A stretch of 16,606 bases of DNA, from the NCBI GenBank assembly GCA_964405825.1, contig CAYOPI010000068.1:1-16606 (forward strand), given 5' to 3'. The position numbers and the translations under genes were made by a program. Numbering within the stretch: the stretch's first letter is position 1; each line of letters starts with the position of its first letter. This stretch comes from JBHJGM01 sp964405825. Lineage in GTDB: Bacteria > Verrucomicrobiota > Verrucomicrobiia > Opitutales > JBHJGM01. Of the stretch, positions 7,170-14,281 are shown one piece after another. The notes beneath the pieces were generated by a model that saw only the letters and a program-made list of their open reading frames with translations, made no database searches and was not told the origin of the DNA.

Positions 7170-8165
7170 CTACTGCAGCGGAACGTGCCGCCCCAGCGGC
7201 CAAAGCTCCGTTGCCGCCTCCTCTGCCTGGGTCTGTTGGCGCGAGACCGGCTCAATCGCATCCGCCGCGCCGGTTGAGGCCTCGCCGCCGCCACCGGCGG
7301 ACGGCTCCCCCGAATCCAACGGCACGGTGTTCTCCAACGGAATATCCGGCGAGGGCTCCTCGATGGTCGACTCGTCGAAGAGGTCCACGTCGTCGCCAAA
7401 GTCCAGGTCGATGGAGAGATCGTCCACCGCCTCAATTGGCGGGTCACCATCGTGAATCAGGAAGACCCGACGCTGCAGATAGGCCTCGCGAATGAAGGTG
7501 TACGGATCGACCGCCTCACGCACGCGCTCCAGCTTCGGTTCGGCATTGCTGCGCTCGTTCACCAGGAAAATCGCGTTGGTGGGCGTGAAGAAGTCCGTCA
7601 GCGCGTTGATCAGCAGGTTGCGCGAAGTCCCGTCAGCCGCCCGGTCCGGAATCTGCCGAAACGTCATCGGCCCGAAAATCGGCAGAAACAGGTACGGGCC
7701 CGAAGGCACCCCGTAGTGCGCAAAGGTCTGTCCGAAGTCCTCCTCGTGCTTCGGATAGCCCATCCCCTGCGCGACCTCCATCAGCCCGCCAACCCCAAAC
7801 ACCGTGTTCACGAAGAACCGCGTAAAGTCGTTCAGACTCTCCTCGCCCTTGCCCTGCAGCGCCTGGTTCAGCGCGATGACCGGCTCCTGAAGGTTACGCG
7901 AGAAGTTGGTGATCGCCTCCTGCAGGATCGGCGGGGTGATGAACCGGTACAGATCCGCCGCCGGCTTTAATATCAGGAAGTCGATCACCCCGTTGATGCC
8001 AAAGAGAACGCGGTTCAACGGCTCCAGCGGATCGTTGGTCGAGGTGCCGCCCGGTCGGCTCGCGCAGCCTGGCTGGGCCGCCATCAGGGCAGCGAGCGTC
8101 CACAGACTCAGAACCAGGCTCAGGCGCCGACGACGCCGGATGGGGGAGGGGGCCAGTTTTCTCAC
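7170..8165 (-). CDS. mlaA: MlaA/VacJ-family outer-membrane lipoprotein with acidic C-terminal tail
   Basis: 331 residues. After a basic N-terminus (RRRRR at 10-14) and a hydrophobic stretch (15-30), C34 is the likely lipidated cysteine (AAQPGC), although the -3 and -2 residues Q and P make a weak lipobox. The family signature NDPLEPLNRVLFGIN is at 44-58, and EDFGQTFAHYGVPSGPYLFLPIFGP at 142-166. MlaA forms a ring-shaped outer-membrane channel that removes phospholipids from the outer leaflet and passes them to a periplasmic MlaC-type carrier. The conserved domain ends near residue 240; the last 85-90 residues are Asp/Glu/Ser/Gly-rich (for example DDLSIDLDFGDDVDLFDE), which is longer than usual. 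The start is a GTG (8163-8165) with a modest G-rich stretch upstream. It follows hpnM on the same strand by 72 bp. Confidence 0.9.
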   Translation of the reverse strand: MRKLAPSPIRRRRRLSLVLSLWTLAALMAAQPGCASRPGGTSTNDPLEPLNRVLFGINGVIDFLILKPAADLYRFITPPILQEAITNFSRNLQEPVIALNQALQGKGEESLNDFTRFFVNTVFGVGGLMEVAQGMGYPKHEEDFGQTFAHYGVPSGPYLFLPIFGPMTFRQIPDRAADGTSRNLLINALTDFFTPTNAIFLVNERSNAEPKLERVREAVDPYTFIREAYLQRRVFLIHDGDPPIEAVDDLSIDLDFGDDVDLFDESTIEEPSPDIPLENTVPLDSGEPSAGGGGEASTGAADAIEPVSRQQTQAEEAATELWPLGRHVPLQ

Positions 8166-8237
8166 AAACCCCCAGCCAAAGCGCCGCCACCCGCCGACGT
8201 CAATCCGGGAGCCCCGCCGGGCCGAAGTTCCCCGACC

Positions 8238-8849
8238 TTACAAGCTGCCGCGGCCGCCCCGCTCGGTAATCTGCGTTTCGATCCGCGACATCAGCGCGTC
8301 AAAGCCGTCCTCGCGGATCACCTGCTGGTACTCCGCGCGCTTCACCGCCAGATCGCTCACCCCGTCGACGATCACGTTGATGATTCCCCAGTTGCCCTCC
8401 CGGTCCACCGCCACCACGTAATCGAAGCGCACGTCGTCCTTGCCCGGACGCTCCATCAACGCCCGCACCAGTTGCTGCCCGCGCTTCAACTCGCGGCCCT
8501 CCTGCGGCACAAAGGCCTCGCCCTTGTGTGCGTCGAACTCCTCGGCGTAATTCGACACCGCCAGGTCCGTCAGCTGCTGGACAAAGCGTGCCTTCTGGTC
8601 GGCCTCCAGCTTGCCCCACTCCGCCCCCAGCACCACCCGCGCGATCAACGCAAAATGGTGCGCCTCCACCACAACGGGCGAAAGTGCGTCGTAGCGCGTG
8701 CTATAGTCCTGCGACCCGCCCGCCTTCATCGCCTCGATCAGGCTGGTGTGCAGGCGTTCCACAGGGGCCTCCGGCGAGTTCGCCAACGTCGCCGCAGCCG
8801 GCAGCAAACCCGCCACCACCGACAAAAAGAAAACGCGTAGTTGCTTCAT
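8238..8849 (-). CDS. hpnM: Periplasmic HpnM / MlaC (Ttg2D) family lipid-binding protein
   Basis: 203 residues with a Sec signal peptide (MKQLRVFFLSVVAGLLPAAATLANS; cleavage near 23-25). The mature part has the length and pattern of the Ttg2D/MlaC fold: FALIARVVLGAEWGKL (66-81), ARFVQQLTDLAVSNYAEEF (87-105), and the end segment WGIINVIVDGVSDLAVKRAEY (154-174). The 'INVIVDGVSDLAxKRAEY' form resembles the hopanoid-associated branch HpnM more than classical MlaC, which fits the locus. Family role: a periplasmic shuttle carrying lipid between outer-membrane lipoprotein and inner-membrane machinery. ATG 8849 was chosen over the longer open frame to 8969 because it begins directly at the signal peptide; no good Shine-Dalgarno is visible. 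It is the first gene of an hpnM-mlaA pair. Plain MlaC is the alternative name. Confidence 0.82.
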   Translation of the reverse strand: MKQLRVFFLSVVAGLLPAAATLANSPEAPVERLHTSLIEAMKAGGSQDYSTRYDALSPVVVEAHHFALIARVVLGAEWGKLEADQKARFVQQLTDLAVSNYAEEFDAHKGEAFVPQEGRELKRGQQLVRALMERPGKDDVRFDYVVAVDREGNWGIINVIVDGVSDLAVKRAEYQQVIREDGFDALMSRIETQITERGGRGSL

Positions 8850-8951
8850 GGCATCAAGAAGTTTGCAGGCCGCGCCGCCCCAAAAAAGTCCCTCCGGCGA
8901 CGCTCCTGGAAAGTGACCTGTGCAGCTTGAGACACCCTGGCGAGCCCCAAA

Positions 8952-8965
8952 GTTCACTTTTGAAC
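8952..8965. promoter_or_regulatory. Small inverted repeat in the hpnM / oxidoreductase divergent region
   Basis: GTTCA-CTTT-TGAAC is a perfect 5-bp inverted repeat with a 4-bp spacer, about 100 bp upstream of hpnM and 70 bp upstream of the divergent oxidoreductase. It has the shape of a dimeric regulator site. No partner regulator is in the window. Confidence 0.3.
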
Positions 8966-8996
8966 GCAAAAAGCCGCCCCGCCTCCGCCTCTCCGC

Positions 8997-9027
8997 TTGA
9001 CCGTCGCCCGCGCCCCAAGGGTAGACT
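8997..9027 (+). promoter_or_regulatory. Possible promoter placed for a near-leaderless transcript
   Basis: TTGACC (8997-9002) and TAGACT (9022-9027) are separated by 19 bp, a little long. The -10 ends only 8 bp before the ATG at 9036, so transcription from it would begin at or next to the start codon. There is no Shine-Dalgarno before this ATG, consistent with leaderless translation. Confidence 0.4.
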
Positions 9028-9035
9028 CAGACGTT

Positions 9036-10031
9036 ATGAAGGCCTGCTCTATCCTCTTTGAAGCCCCCGATCAGGTCGGCCTCGCCGACGTCGACATCCC
9101 CGAACCTGGCCCCGGCGAGATCCTTCTGCGCAACAAGGTCAGCTGCATCAGCCCCGGCACCGAGCTGCGCTGCCTTGCCGGCAAGCAGGAGGGCTCCCTG
9201 GAGAAGTTCCCCTTCATCCCGGGTTACTCGTCCTGCGGGGAGGTTGCCGCGCTCGGCGAAGGTGTCACCCAATGGAAGCTCGGCGACATCGTCTGCGGAC
9301 GCGGCACCATCCATGCCAGTGCCAACCGTGTCTGGGGCTCCCACCTCTCGCACCTGATCATGCGGGCCGACTCCCTGCTGAAGGTCCCCGAGGGGCTTTC
9401 GCTGGATCAGGCCGCGGTCTGTCGTCTTGCCGCCATCGCCTACCGCGGTGTCTGCCTGGCCAACGTTCTTCCGCACCAGCCCGTCGCCGTCATCGGACTC
9501 GGTGCCATCGGCCAGCTCAGCGCGCGCATCCATTTTGCCTGCGGCCATCACGTGGTCGGCTACGACCAGAACCCCCTCCGCGTCGAGGCCCTCAGGCAGG
9601 CCGGCGTACCCGCCCAGGTGCCTTCGGCTTCCCTGGCCGAAGCCGTCCGCCAGACCTTCCCCGACGGCGTGGACTGTGTCGTCGATGCCACCGGGGCTCC
9701 AGCCGTCGTGCCCCACGCCGTCGAGTGCCTCCGCCAGCCCGGCTGGGATGCCCAGCCCAACCCCACGCCCACCTACATCGTCCAGGGCAGCTATCCCGAG
9801 GGCGTCGAGTTTCCCTACCACCCGATTTTCTTTCGCGAAGGCACCGTGCGCTTTCCCCGCGATTCCCTGAAAATCGACCAGGCCACCTGCCTGCGCCTGG
9901 CCGCCCAGGGCAACCTCAACCTCAAGGGCATGGTCTCCAAACTGGTCAAACCCGCTGAGGCCCCCGACGCCTACAAGGCCCTCCAACAGCGCGACTGCCC
10001 CCACCTAACCCTCGGCTGCGACTGGGCCTGA
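9036..10031 (+). CDS. Zinc-less medium-chain dehydrogenase/reductase (MDR superfamily)
   Basis: 331 residues with a GroES-like N-terminal domain (about 1-145) and a Rossmann domain with GLGAIGQ at 154-160 and an acidic end of beta-2 (GYD, D177), suggesting NAD(H). The segment VSCISPGTEL (35-44) and GYSSCGEV (63-70) are like the BchC / threonine-dehydrogenase-like clade whose members have SGTE near the N-terminus. The four-cysteine structural zinc lobe is missing between residues 85 and 110, and the usual catalytic zinc ligands are not evident, so I call it non-zinc. The substrate cannot be read from the sequence; relatives act on sugars, polyols or tetrapyrrole side chains. ATG 9036 starts the conserved MKAxxxLFEAP domain; the frame opens at 8997, but that stretch holds the putative promoter. 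It is divergent from hpnM (186 bp) and ends before a tandem repeat. Confidence 0.85.
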   Translation: MKACSILFEAPDQVGLADVDIPEPGPGEILLRNKVSCISPGTELRCLAGKQEGSLEKFPFIPGYSSCGEVAALGEGVTQWKLGDIVCGRGTIHASANRVWGSHLSHLIMRADSLLKVPEGLSLDQAAVCRLAAIAYRGVCLANVLPHQPVAVIGLGAIGQLSARIHFACGHHVVGYDQNPLRVEALRQAGVPAQVPSASLAEAVRQTFPDGVDCVVDATGAPAVVPHAVECLRQPGWDAQPNPTPTYIVQGSYPEGVEFPYHPIFFREGTVRFPRDSLKIDQATCLRLAAQGNLNLKGMVSKLVKPAEAPDAYKALQQRDCPHLTLGCDWA

Positions 10032-10071
10032 CGCTCCCCCAATCGCCTTCCATCCACGGACCACCGACTCT

Positions 10072-10116
10072 GGACCATCGACCATCGACCCCGGACCATC
10101 GACCATCGACCCCGGA
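10072..10116. repeat. Short tandem repeat, two 21-bp units plus partial
   Basis: The unit GGACCATCGACCATCGACCCC occurs twice without change (10072-10092 and 10093-10113), each containing an inner GACCATC duplication, and a third unit begins at 10114. A degenerate relative (GGACCACCGACTCT) precedes it at 10058-10071. It lies between the 3' ends of the oxidoreductase gene and tRNA-Lys. Confidence 0.85.
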
Positions 10117-10118
10117 CC

Positions 10119-10125
10119 AAAAAAA
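10119..10125 (-). terminator. T-run directly after tRNA-Lys
   Basis: Seven A on the plus strand give UUUUUUU in the tRNA transcript, starting 2 nt after the discriminator base. The tRNA acceptor/T-arm stems may serve as the hairpin. It would end an rtcB-tRNA readthrough transcript or the tRNA's own transcript. Confidence 0.5.
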
Positions 10126-10126
10126 G

Positions 10127-10199
<73 letters not shown>

Positions 10200-10202
10200 G
10201 TG

Positions 10203-10241
10203 CGTCTGAAGAGACGGAACTCTCGCAGCACCGAAGCTGCG
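10203..10241 (-). other. Two small perfect hairpins between rtcB and tRNA-Lys
   Basis: CGTCT-GAAG-AGACG (10203-10216) and CGCAGC-ACCGAA-GCTGCG (10224-10241) are perfect inverted repeats with short loops. On the minus strand they would form in the 5' leader just before the mature tRNA-Lys end (10199). Neither is followed by a U-run, so they are not typical intrinsic terminators for rtcB. Confidence 0.5.
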
Positions 10242-10319
10242 GGCTCCCAAGCCCTCCAGCGAAGCGAAAAGCAAACGCCAGCCTCCCGCACCGGTCAAGC
10301 CGGAATCCGACCGCCCCCT

Positions 10320-11711
10320 TCAATCCTCCGGACGCTCCCCGGCGGGGGCCATCTTCACCAGCCGCGGCTCAAAGCGCGCCAGCGTCTCCACCAGGTCTCC
10401 CTGCGCGGCCATCACCTTCTCGATGTCCTTGTAGACCATCGGCACTTCGTCCAGCCCCGCCGAAATCAGCGTCACCTGCCGATCGGCCAGGTGCTTCTTC
10501 ACGTCCTGCCAGCGAAAGATCTCGTTCGCACGCTTGCGGCTCATCACGCGCCCGGCCCCGTGGGAGGCCGACGTCAGCGAGTCCGCCTGACCTTTCCCGC
10601 GCACCAGAAACGCCGGGCTCGCCATCGACCCCGGGATGATCCCCAAGACACCTTCCTGCGCCGGCGTCGCGCCCTTGCGGTGCACGATCACCTCCTTGCC
10701 AAAGTGCGTTTCCTTCCAGGCGAAGTTGTGGTGATTCTCCACGTCCAGCAGCACCTCCGCGCCCAGATTTTGCGCAATGTACCGGTGAATGCAGGCGTGG
10801 TTGGCCGCCGCGTAATCGCCCATCAGGTTCATCGCCGCCCAGTACTCCTGGCCCTCCTGCGTGTCCAGGTCCAGCCACGCCAGATGCTGCAACGCCCGCG
10901 GCAACTGCGCCTGCTGCTGCCGGGCCAGCTTGCTGTAGTGGTCGCAGACCATCGCCCCGGGGCCGCGGCTGCCGCTGTGACTGAGCAGCCCGATGTACGT
11001 GCCCGGCTCCAGCCCCAGATCCCCGGACTCCGTCGAAAACACCCCGAACTCCACAAAGTGATTGCCGCTGCCGCTGGTCCCCAACTGCGACCAGGCCTTG
11101 TCCTTGTGCCGCTCTGTGACCGGCGAAACCGACCAGTCCGCGTCCATCACCGCGTGCTGGCGCTTGTCCTTGAACGCCGCGCCCACCCCAAAGCGCGTCT
11201 CCGCCTCAATCGCGTTGGTCAGGCGATTCAGCCCGCGGTCCTTGTCCAGCCGGCGTAGTGGATAATCCAATACGGTCAGCTTCATCCGGCAGGCGATGTC
11301 CACCCCCACCGCGTACGGCACCACCGCGCCTTCGGTGGCCAGCACGCCGCCGATCGGCAGGCCGTAGCCCACGTGCGCATCCGGCATCAGCGCTCCGGCC
11401 ACGCTTACGGGCAGCTCGCAGGCGTGCTTCATCTGATCGATGGCCTGTGGATCCAGGTCATCGCCCCACTTGCGCCACGGGGCCGGCTTTTCCCGCGGGT
11501 GATACAGACCGCTCTGCAGCGACTTCGCCAGCGGACCGAGCACCGGATCATCCAGATACGGCGCGGGCTCTTGCGTCACCGCCTCAAGCCGTGCGGCCAG
11601 CGCCTCGCCGGTCAGTTCCCCCGACTCCGCCAGGGCTTTGATCGCCGCAAACGCCCGCCGCCGCGGCTCTCCCTGCGGGATGCCCAGACGCTGCAAGTCT
11701 TCGCTCTTCAT
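10320..11711 (-). CDS. rtcB: RNA-splicing ligase RtcB
   Basis: 463 residues, within the usual 400-480. It has every hallmark of RtcB: PDAHVGYGLPIGGV (110-123), GVDIACRM (136-143) with metal ligands D138 and C141, GSGNHFVEFG (214-223) with N217/H218, HSGSRG (245-250), ENHHNFAW (325-332), VHRKGATPA (343-351), GIIPGSMASPAFLVRGKG (357-374), and SASHGAGRVMSR (381-392) in which H384 is the histidine that takes GMP. RtcB joins 3'-phosphate or 2',3'-cyclic phosphate ends to 5'-OH ends, using GTP and Mn, in tRNA splicing or RNA repair. ATG 11711 has a fine Shine-Dalgarno (GGGGAGAAAGGG just upstream). No archease, RtcA or RtcR gene is next to it. It stands upstream of tRNA-Lys on the same strand and is divergent from the acylase gene. 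Confidence 0.96.
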   Translation of the reverse strand: MKSEDLQRLGIPQGEPRRRAFAAIKALAESGELTGEALAARLEAVTQEPAPYLDDPVLGPLAKSLQSGLYHPREKPAPWRKWGDDLDPQAIDQMKHACELPVSVAGALMPDAHVGYGLPIGGVLATEGAVVPYAVGVDIACRMKLTVLDYPLRRLDKDRGLNRLTNAIEAETRFGVGAAFKDKRQHAVMDADWSVSPVTERHKDKAWSQLGTSGSGNHFVEFGVFSTESGDLGLEPGTYIGLLSHSGSRGPGAMVCDHYSKLARQQQAQLPRALQHLAWLDLDTQEGQEYWAAMNLMGDYAAANHACIHRYIAQNLGAEVLLDVENHHNFAWKETHFGKEVIVHRKGATPAQEGVLGIIPGSMASPAFLVRGKGQADSLTSASHGAGRVMSRKRANEIFRWQDVKKHLADRQVTLISAGLDEVPMVYKDIEKVMAAQGDLVETLARFEPRLVKMAPAGERPED

Positions 11712-11963
11712 GCGCCCTTTCTCTCCCCAACGCTCCCGCCCGGCAAGACGCTTACGCCAATCCCACCCAACCGATCCAACGGCCGGATGCAGTTTCTTTC
11801 GGCTCCCGGGCAGCCCTGCGAAGTTTCTGCCCAACACACCCCATCCAGCCAACCCTTCGCTTCTCACTGGCGGGGAACTGTGCTATCCTTGTACAGTCCA
11901 ATTCTCCTTCGACTGACGCCAACACAAACTACCGTGCGCTGCTCTTCTCTGACCATCCGACTC
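11712..11963. promoter_or_regulatory. Divergent intergenic region (rtcB / acylase) with a candidate extended -10
   Basis: This 252-bp stretch holds no gene I can support. On the plus strand TGC-TATCCT (11881-11889) is a possible extended -10 element, but no good -35 lies 17 bp upstream. A TGTACA palindrome follows at 11891-11896. Transcription from it would give the acylase mRNA a leader of about 65-70 nt. I see no clear promoter for rtcB here beyond its ribosome-binding site. Confidence 0.35.
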
Positions 11964-14210
11964 ATGCGCACCGCCCTTTCCGCCCTCGCCGCCTCCGTCT
12001 TTCTGAGCGGCTGCTCCCTTTTCTCGCAACTGCCCCCGCCGCAGTCCACCAACGAGCGCCTCGCCGCACTGCCCGAGAGCTTCGGCAGCCTCGACGCCCC
12101 CGTCTCGGTCCGCTGGAACGAGCACCTCGTCCCCTTCGTCCAGGCCGAGTCCGACACCGACGCTGCCTTTGCCCTGGGCGTTGTCCACGGGCACCTGCGC
12201 CTGGCCCAGATCGAAGTGCTCAAGCGCGTCTCCCAGGGCCGCATCTCCGAGATGGTCGGCCCCTTCACCGTCGACATCGACAAGGCGCTGCGCCTGATCG
12301 ACTTCGGCCGCGCCGCCCCTGAAATCTACGCGGCCATGCCGCCGGAAAACCAGGCCTGGCTCAACGCCTACGTCGATGGCCTCAACGCCTTCAAGGCCAC
12401 CCTCACCCCGGACACCACCCCGCACGAGATGCGCGTTTTTGGCATCGACGCCGACGAGCCTTTCACGGTCGAGGACAGCATCACCCTCAGCCGCCTCTAC
12501 GCCGTCGACATCAACTGGCTCACCTGGTTCTCCCTCTTGCCCTTCACCGCACGCAGCGACTTCGACCAGCTCTACGCCGACGCCGTCGCCACCGGCCTCA
12601 ACTCCACCGCTTCCTTCGACATCCCCGAGGCCTCGCCGCAGCTCACCCAGCTCCTGCGCCTGCTCGAGGGCGTCAGTAAGTCCGGCAGCAACAGCGCTGT
12701 GGTCAGCGGCCGCCAAAGCGCTTCGGGCAGTGCCTGGATCGCCAGCGATCCGCACCTGGGCTTCTCCATCCCAAACCTCTGGGTCCTCGCCGGGCTGCGC
12801 TCTCCCGCCTACGAAGTGGTCGGCGCGATGCCGCCGGGCATGCCTGCCTTCGCCTTTGGTCGCAGCCAGCACCTGGCCTGGGGCGGCACCAACCTCCACG
12901 GCCTCTCCAGCGCTCTCGTCGACGTCTCCGGCCTCGACGCCTCGGCCTTCCGCGAGGAACCCCAAACCATTCGCGTGCGCTTCACCCGCGATCAGAAATT
13001 CGTTCGGCGCGTCACCGACTACGGCCCCGTCATCAGCGATGCCGAAATGCTGCCCAACCCCACCGGGCGTACCCTTGCCCTGCGCTGGATGGGCCACGCG
13101 CCCAGCGATGAGTTTGCCGCCCTCCTCGGCTTTGCCCGCGCCCGCGACGGCGATGCCTTTCGCCGCGCCGCCGAATCCTTTTCGCTGCCCGCGCAGAACT
13201 TCCTCTACGCCGATGCCCGGGGCAGCGTCGGCCACGTCATTGCCGCGCACCTGCCCAGGCGCCCGAGCGCCGATCGCGACATTCTCTTTGCCACGCCCGC
13301 GCAGGCTGACCGCTGGTGGTCGGAGATCTTCACCGCGGCCACGCTGCCCGCGATCGTCGGCCAGTCCGAGGGGTTTATTGCCTCGGCCAACAACCGTCCC
13401 GCGCCAACCGAGGGCTACGACCTGGGCTACTTCTACGCGCCCGATGAACGCATCCGGCGCCTCCAGCAGCTCCTTGGCGAGAACCGCGCGATTGCCTTCG
13501 AAGACCTTGTCGCGCTGCAGACGGATGTCGTCTCGCTCGATGCCGTGGATCTTGTCCAGACGCTTCGAACCCTCGACACCGACGCCTGGGATGTGCCCGA
13601 GCGCGTGGCCCTGCGCAAGCTGACCGCCTGGGACGGTGCCTACGCTCCCGACCAGCGCGTCCCGGTGCTCTTTGTGGCCTTCATCAAGGACCTCTCCAGC
13701 CGTATCGACGGGCCGCCGCTGCCCTGGCGCGACGACCGCCGCATCGTCGCCCGGCTCAACCGCCTCCTGGCGACCCACGCCGAGGCCTACAGCGCCGAGA
13801 TTCGCGCCGCGCTGGCCCACGCCGACGCCGCTGCCGGCAATCTCGCCTGGGGCGACATTCACCGCCTCAAGCTCATGTACCTGCAGGGCATGCTCCCGTT
13901 CGCCGGCGACAGTTTTACCCTGGGCAGCTACCCCGTCGGTGGCAGCCAGGAGACCCTCCTCAAGACCGCGCACGACCTCGTCACCACCGAGCACCGCACC
14001 TTCTACGGCGCGCAGTCCCGCCACATCTCCCACCTGGGCGATCCCGACGCCAACTTCTTCGTCCTGGTCGGCGGCAACGACGGCTGGGCCAACGCCGCCA
14101 ACGCCAACGACCAGACCCCGCTCTGGCTTCGCGGCGACTACGTCCAAATCCCCCTCACCCCCGAAGCGCTCGAGGACGCCTTCCCCCACCAGACCCTCCT
14201 GGCGCCGTAA
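11964..14210 (+). CDS. Penicillin acylase-family Ntn-hydrolase, putative lipoprotein
   Basis: 748 residues, standard for the penicillin/AHL acylase family. A short signal peptide ends in a good lipobox, LSGC with C17 as the lipidated residue. The N-terminal (alpha) part includes WNEHLVPFVQAESDTDAAFALGVVHGHLRLAQIE-type sequence (51-84), with the family's 'GyvhaqdRl' equivalent at 72-82. The autocatalytic junction is KSGSNSAVVSG (239-249): cleavage before S242 would free the catalytic N-terminal serine, followed by N243. GSAWIASDPHLGF (255-267) is the family's conserved calcium/oxyanion region. Such enzymes cut amide bonds of beta-lactams, acyl-homoserine lactones, bile salts or capped peptides; the substrate here is unknown. 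ATG 11964 was chosen because the signal peptide follows at once; an in-frame GTG at 11934 is possible. There is no visible Shine-Dalgarno. No other beta-lactam-related gene is nearby. Confidence 0.9.
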   Translation: MRTALSALAASVFLSGCSLFSQLPPPQSTNERLAALPESFGSLDAPVSVRWNEHLVPFVQAESDTDAAFALGVVHGHLRLAQIEVLKRVSQGRISEMVGPFTVDIDKALRLIDFGRAAPEIYAAMPPENQAWLNAYVDGLNAFKATLTPDTTPHEMRVFGIDADEPFTVEDSITLSRLYAVDINWLTWFSLLPFTARSDFDQLYADAVATGLNSTASFDIPEASPQLTQLLRLLEGVSKSGSNSAVVSGRQSASGSAWIASDPHLGFSIPNLWVLAGLRSPAYEVVGAMPPGMPAFAFGRSQHLAWGGTNLHGLSSALVDVSGLDASAFREEPQTIRVRFTRDQKFVRRVTDYGPVISDAEMLPNPTGRTLALRWMGHAPSDEFAALLGFARARDGDAFRRAAESFSLPAQNFLYADARGSVGHVIAAHLPRRPSADRDILFATPAQADRWWSEIFTAATLPAIVGQSEGFIASANNRPAPTEGYDLGYFYAPDERIRRLQQLLGENRAIAFEDLVALQTDVVSLDAVDLVQTLRTLDTDAWDVPERVALRKLTAWDGAYAPDQRVPVLFVAFIKDLSSRIDGPPLPWRDDRRIVARLNRLLATHAEAYSAEIRAALAHADAAAGNLAWGDIHRLKLMYLQGMLPFAGDSFTLGSYPVGGSQETLLKTAHDLVTTEHRTFYGAQSRHISHLGDPDANFFVLVGGNDGWANAANANDQTPLWLRGDYVQIPLTPEALEDAFPHQTLLAP

Positions 14211-14281
14211 CCCGGTTCGCCATCGACGGAGCCCGATCTTCACACTTTTTTAAGACTACCTTGAACAGCTTTGGCACAGTG

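Noticed and set aside
9027..10004. 325-codon minus-strand frame opposite the MDR gene
   Set aside because: Shadow of the oxidoreductase with Gly/Asp/Ala bias; the plus strand has the GLGAIGQ Rossmann motif.
10032..10126. Possible integration site at the tRNA-Lys 3' end
   Set aside because: No integrase, no repeat of the tRNA 3' sequence and no mobile genes in the window.
10200..10319. Candidate tRNA promoter TTGACC-17-TTTGCT on the minus strand
   Set aside because: The -10 matches only three of six bases and the distance to the tRNA is long; not listed as a feature.
11883..14243. 786-codon minus-strand frame opposite the acylase
   Set aside because: Very long, but only the antisense of the C-ending codons of the acylase; no domains and extreme Gly/Val/Ala/Glu content.
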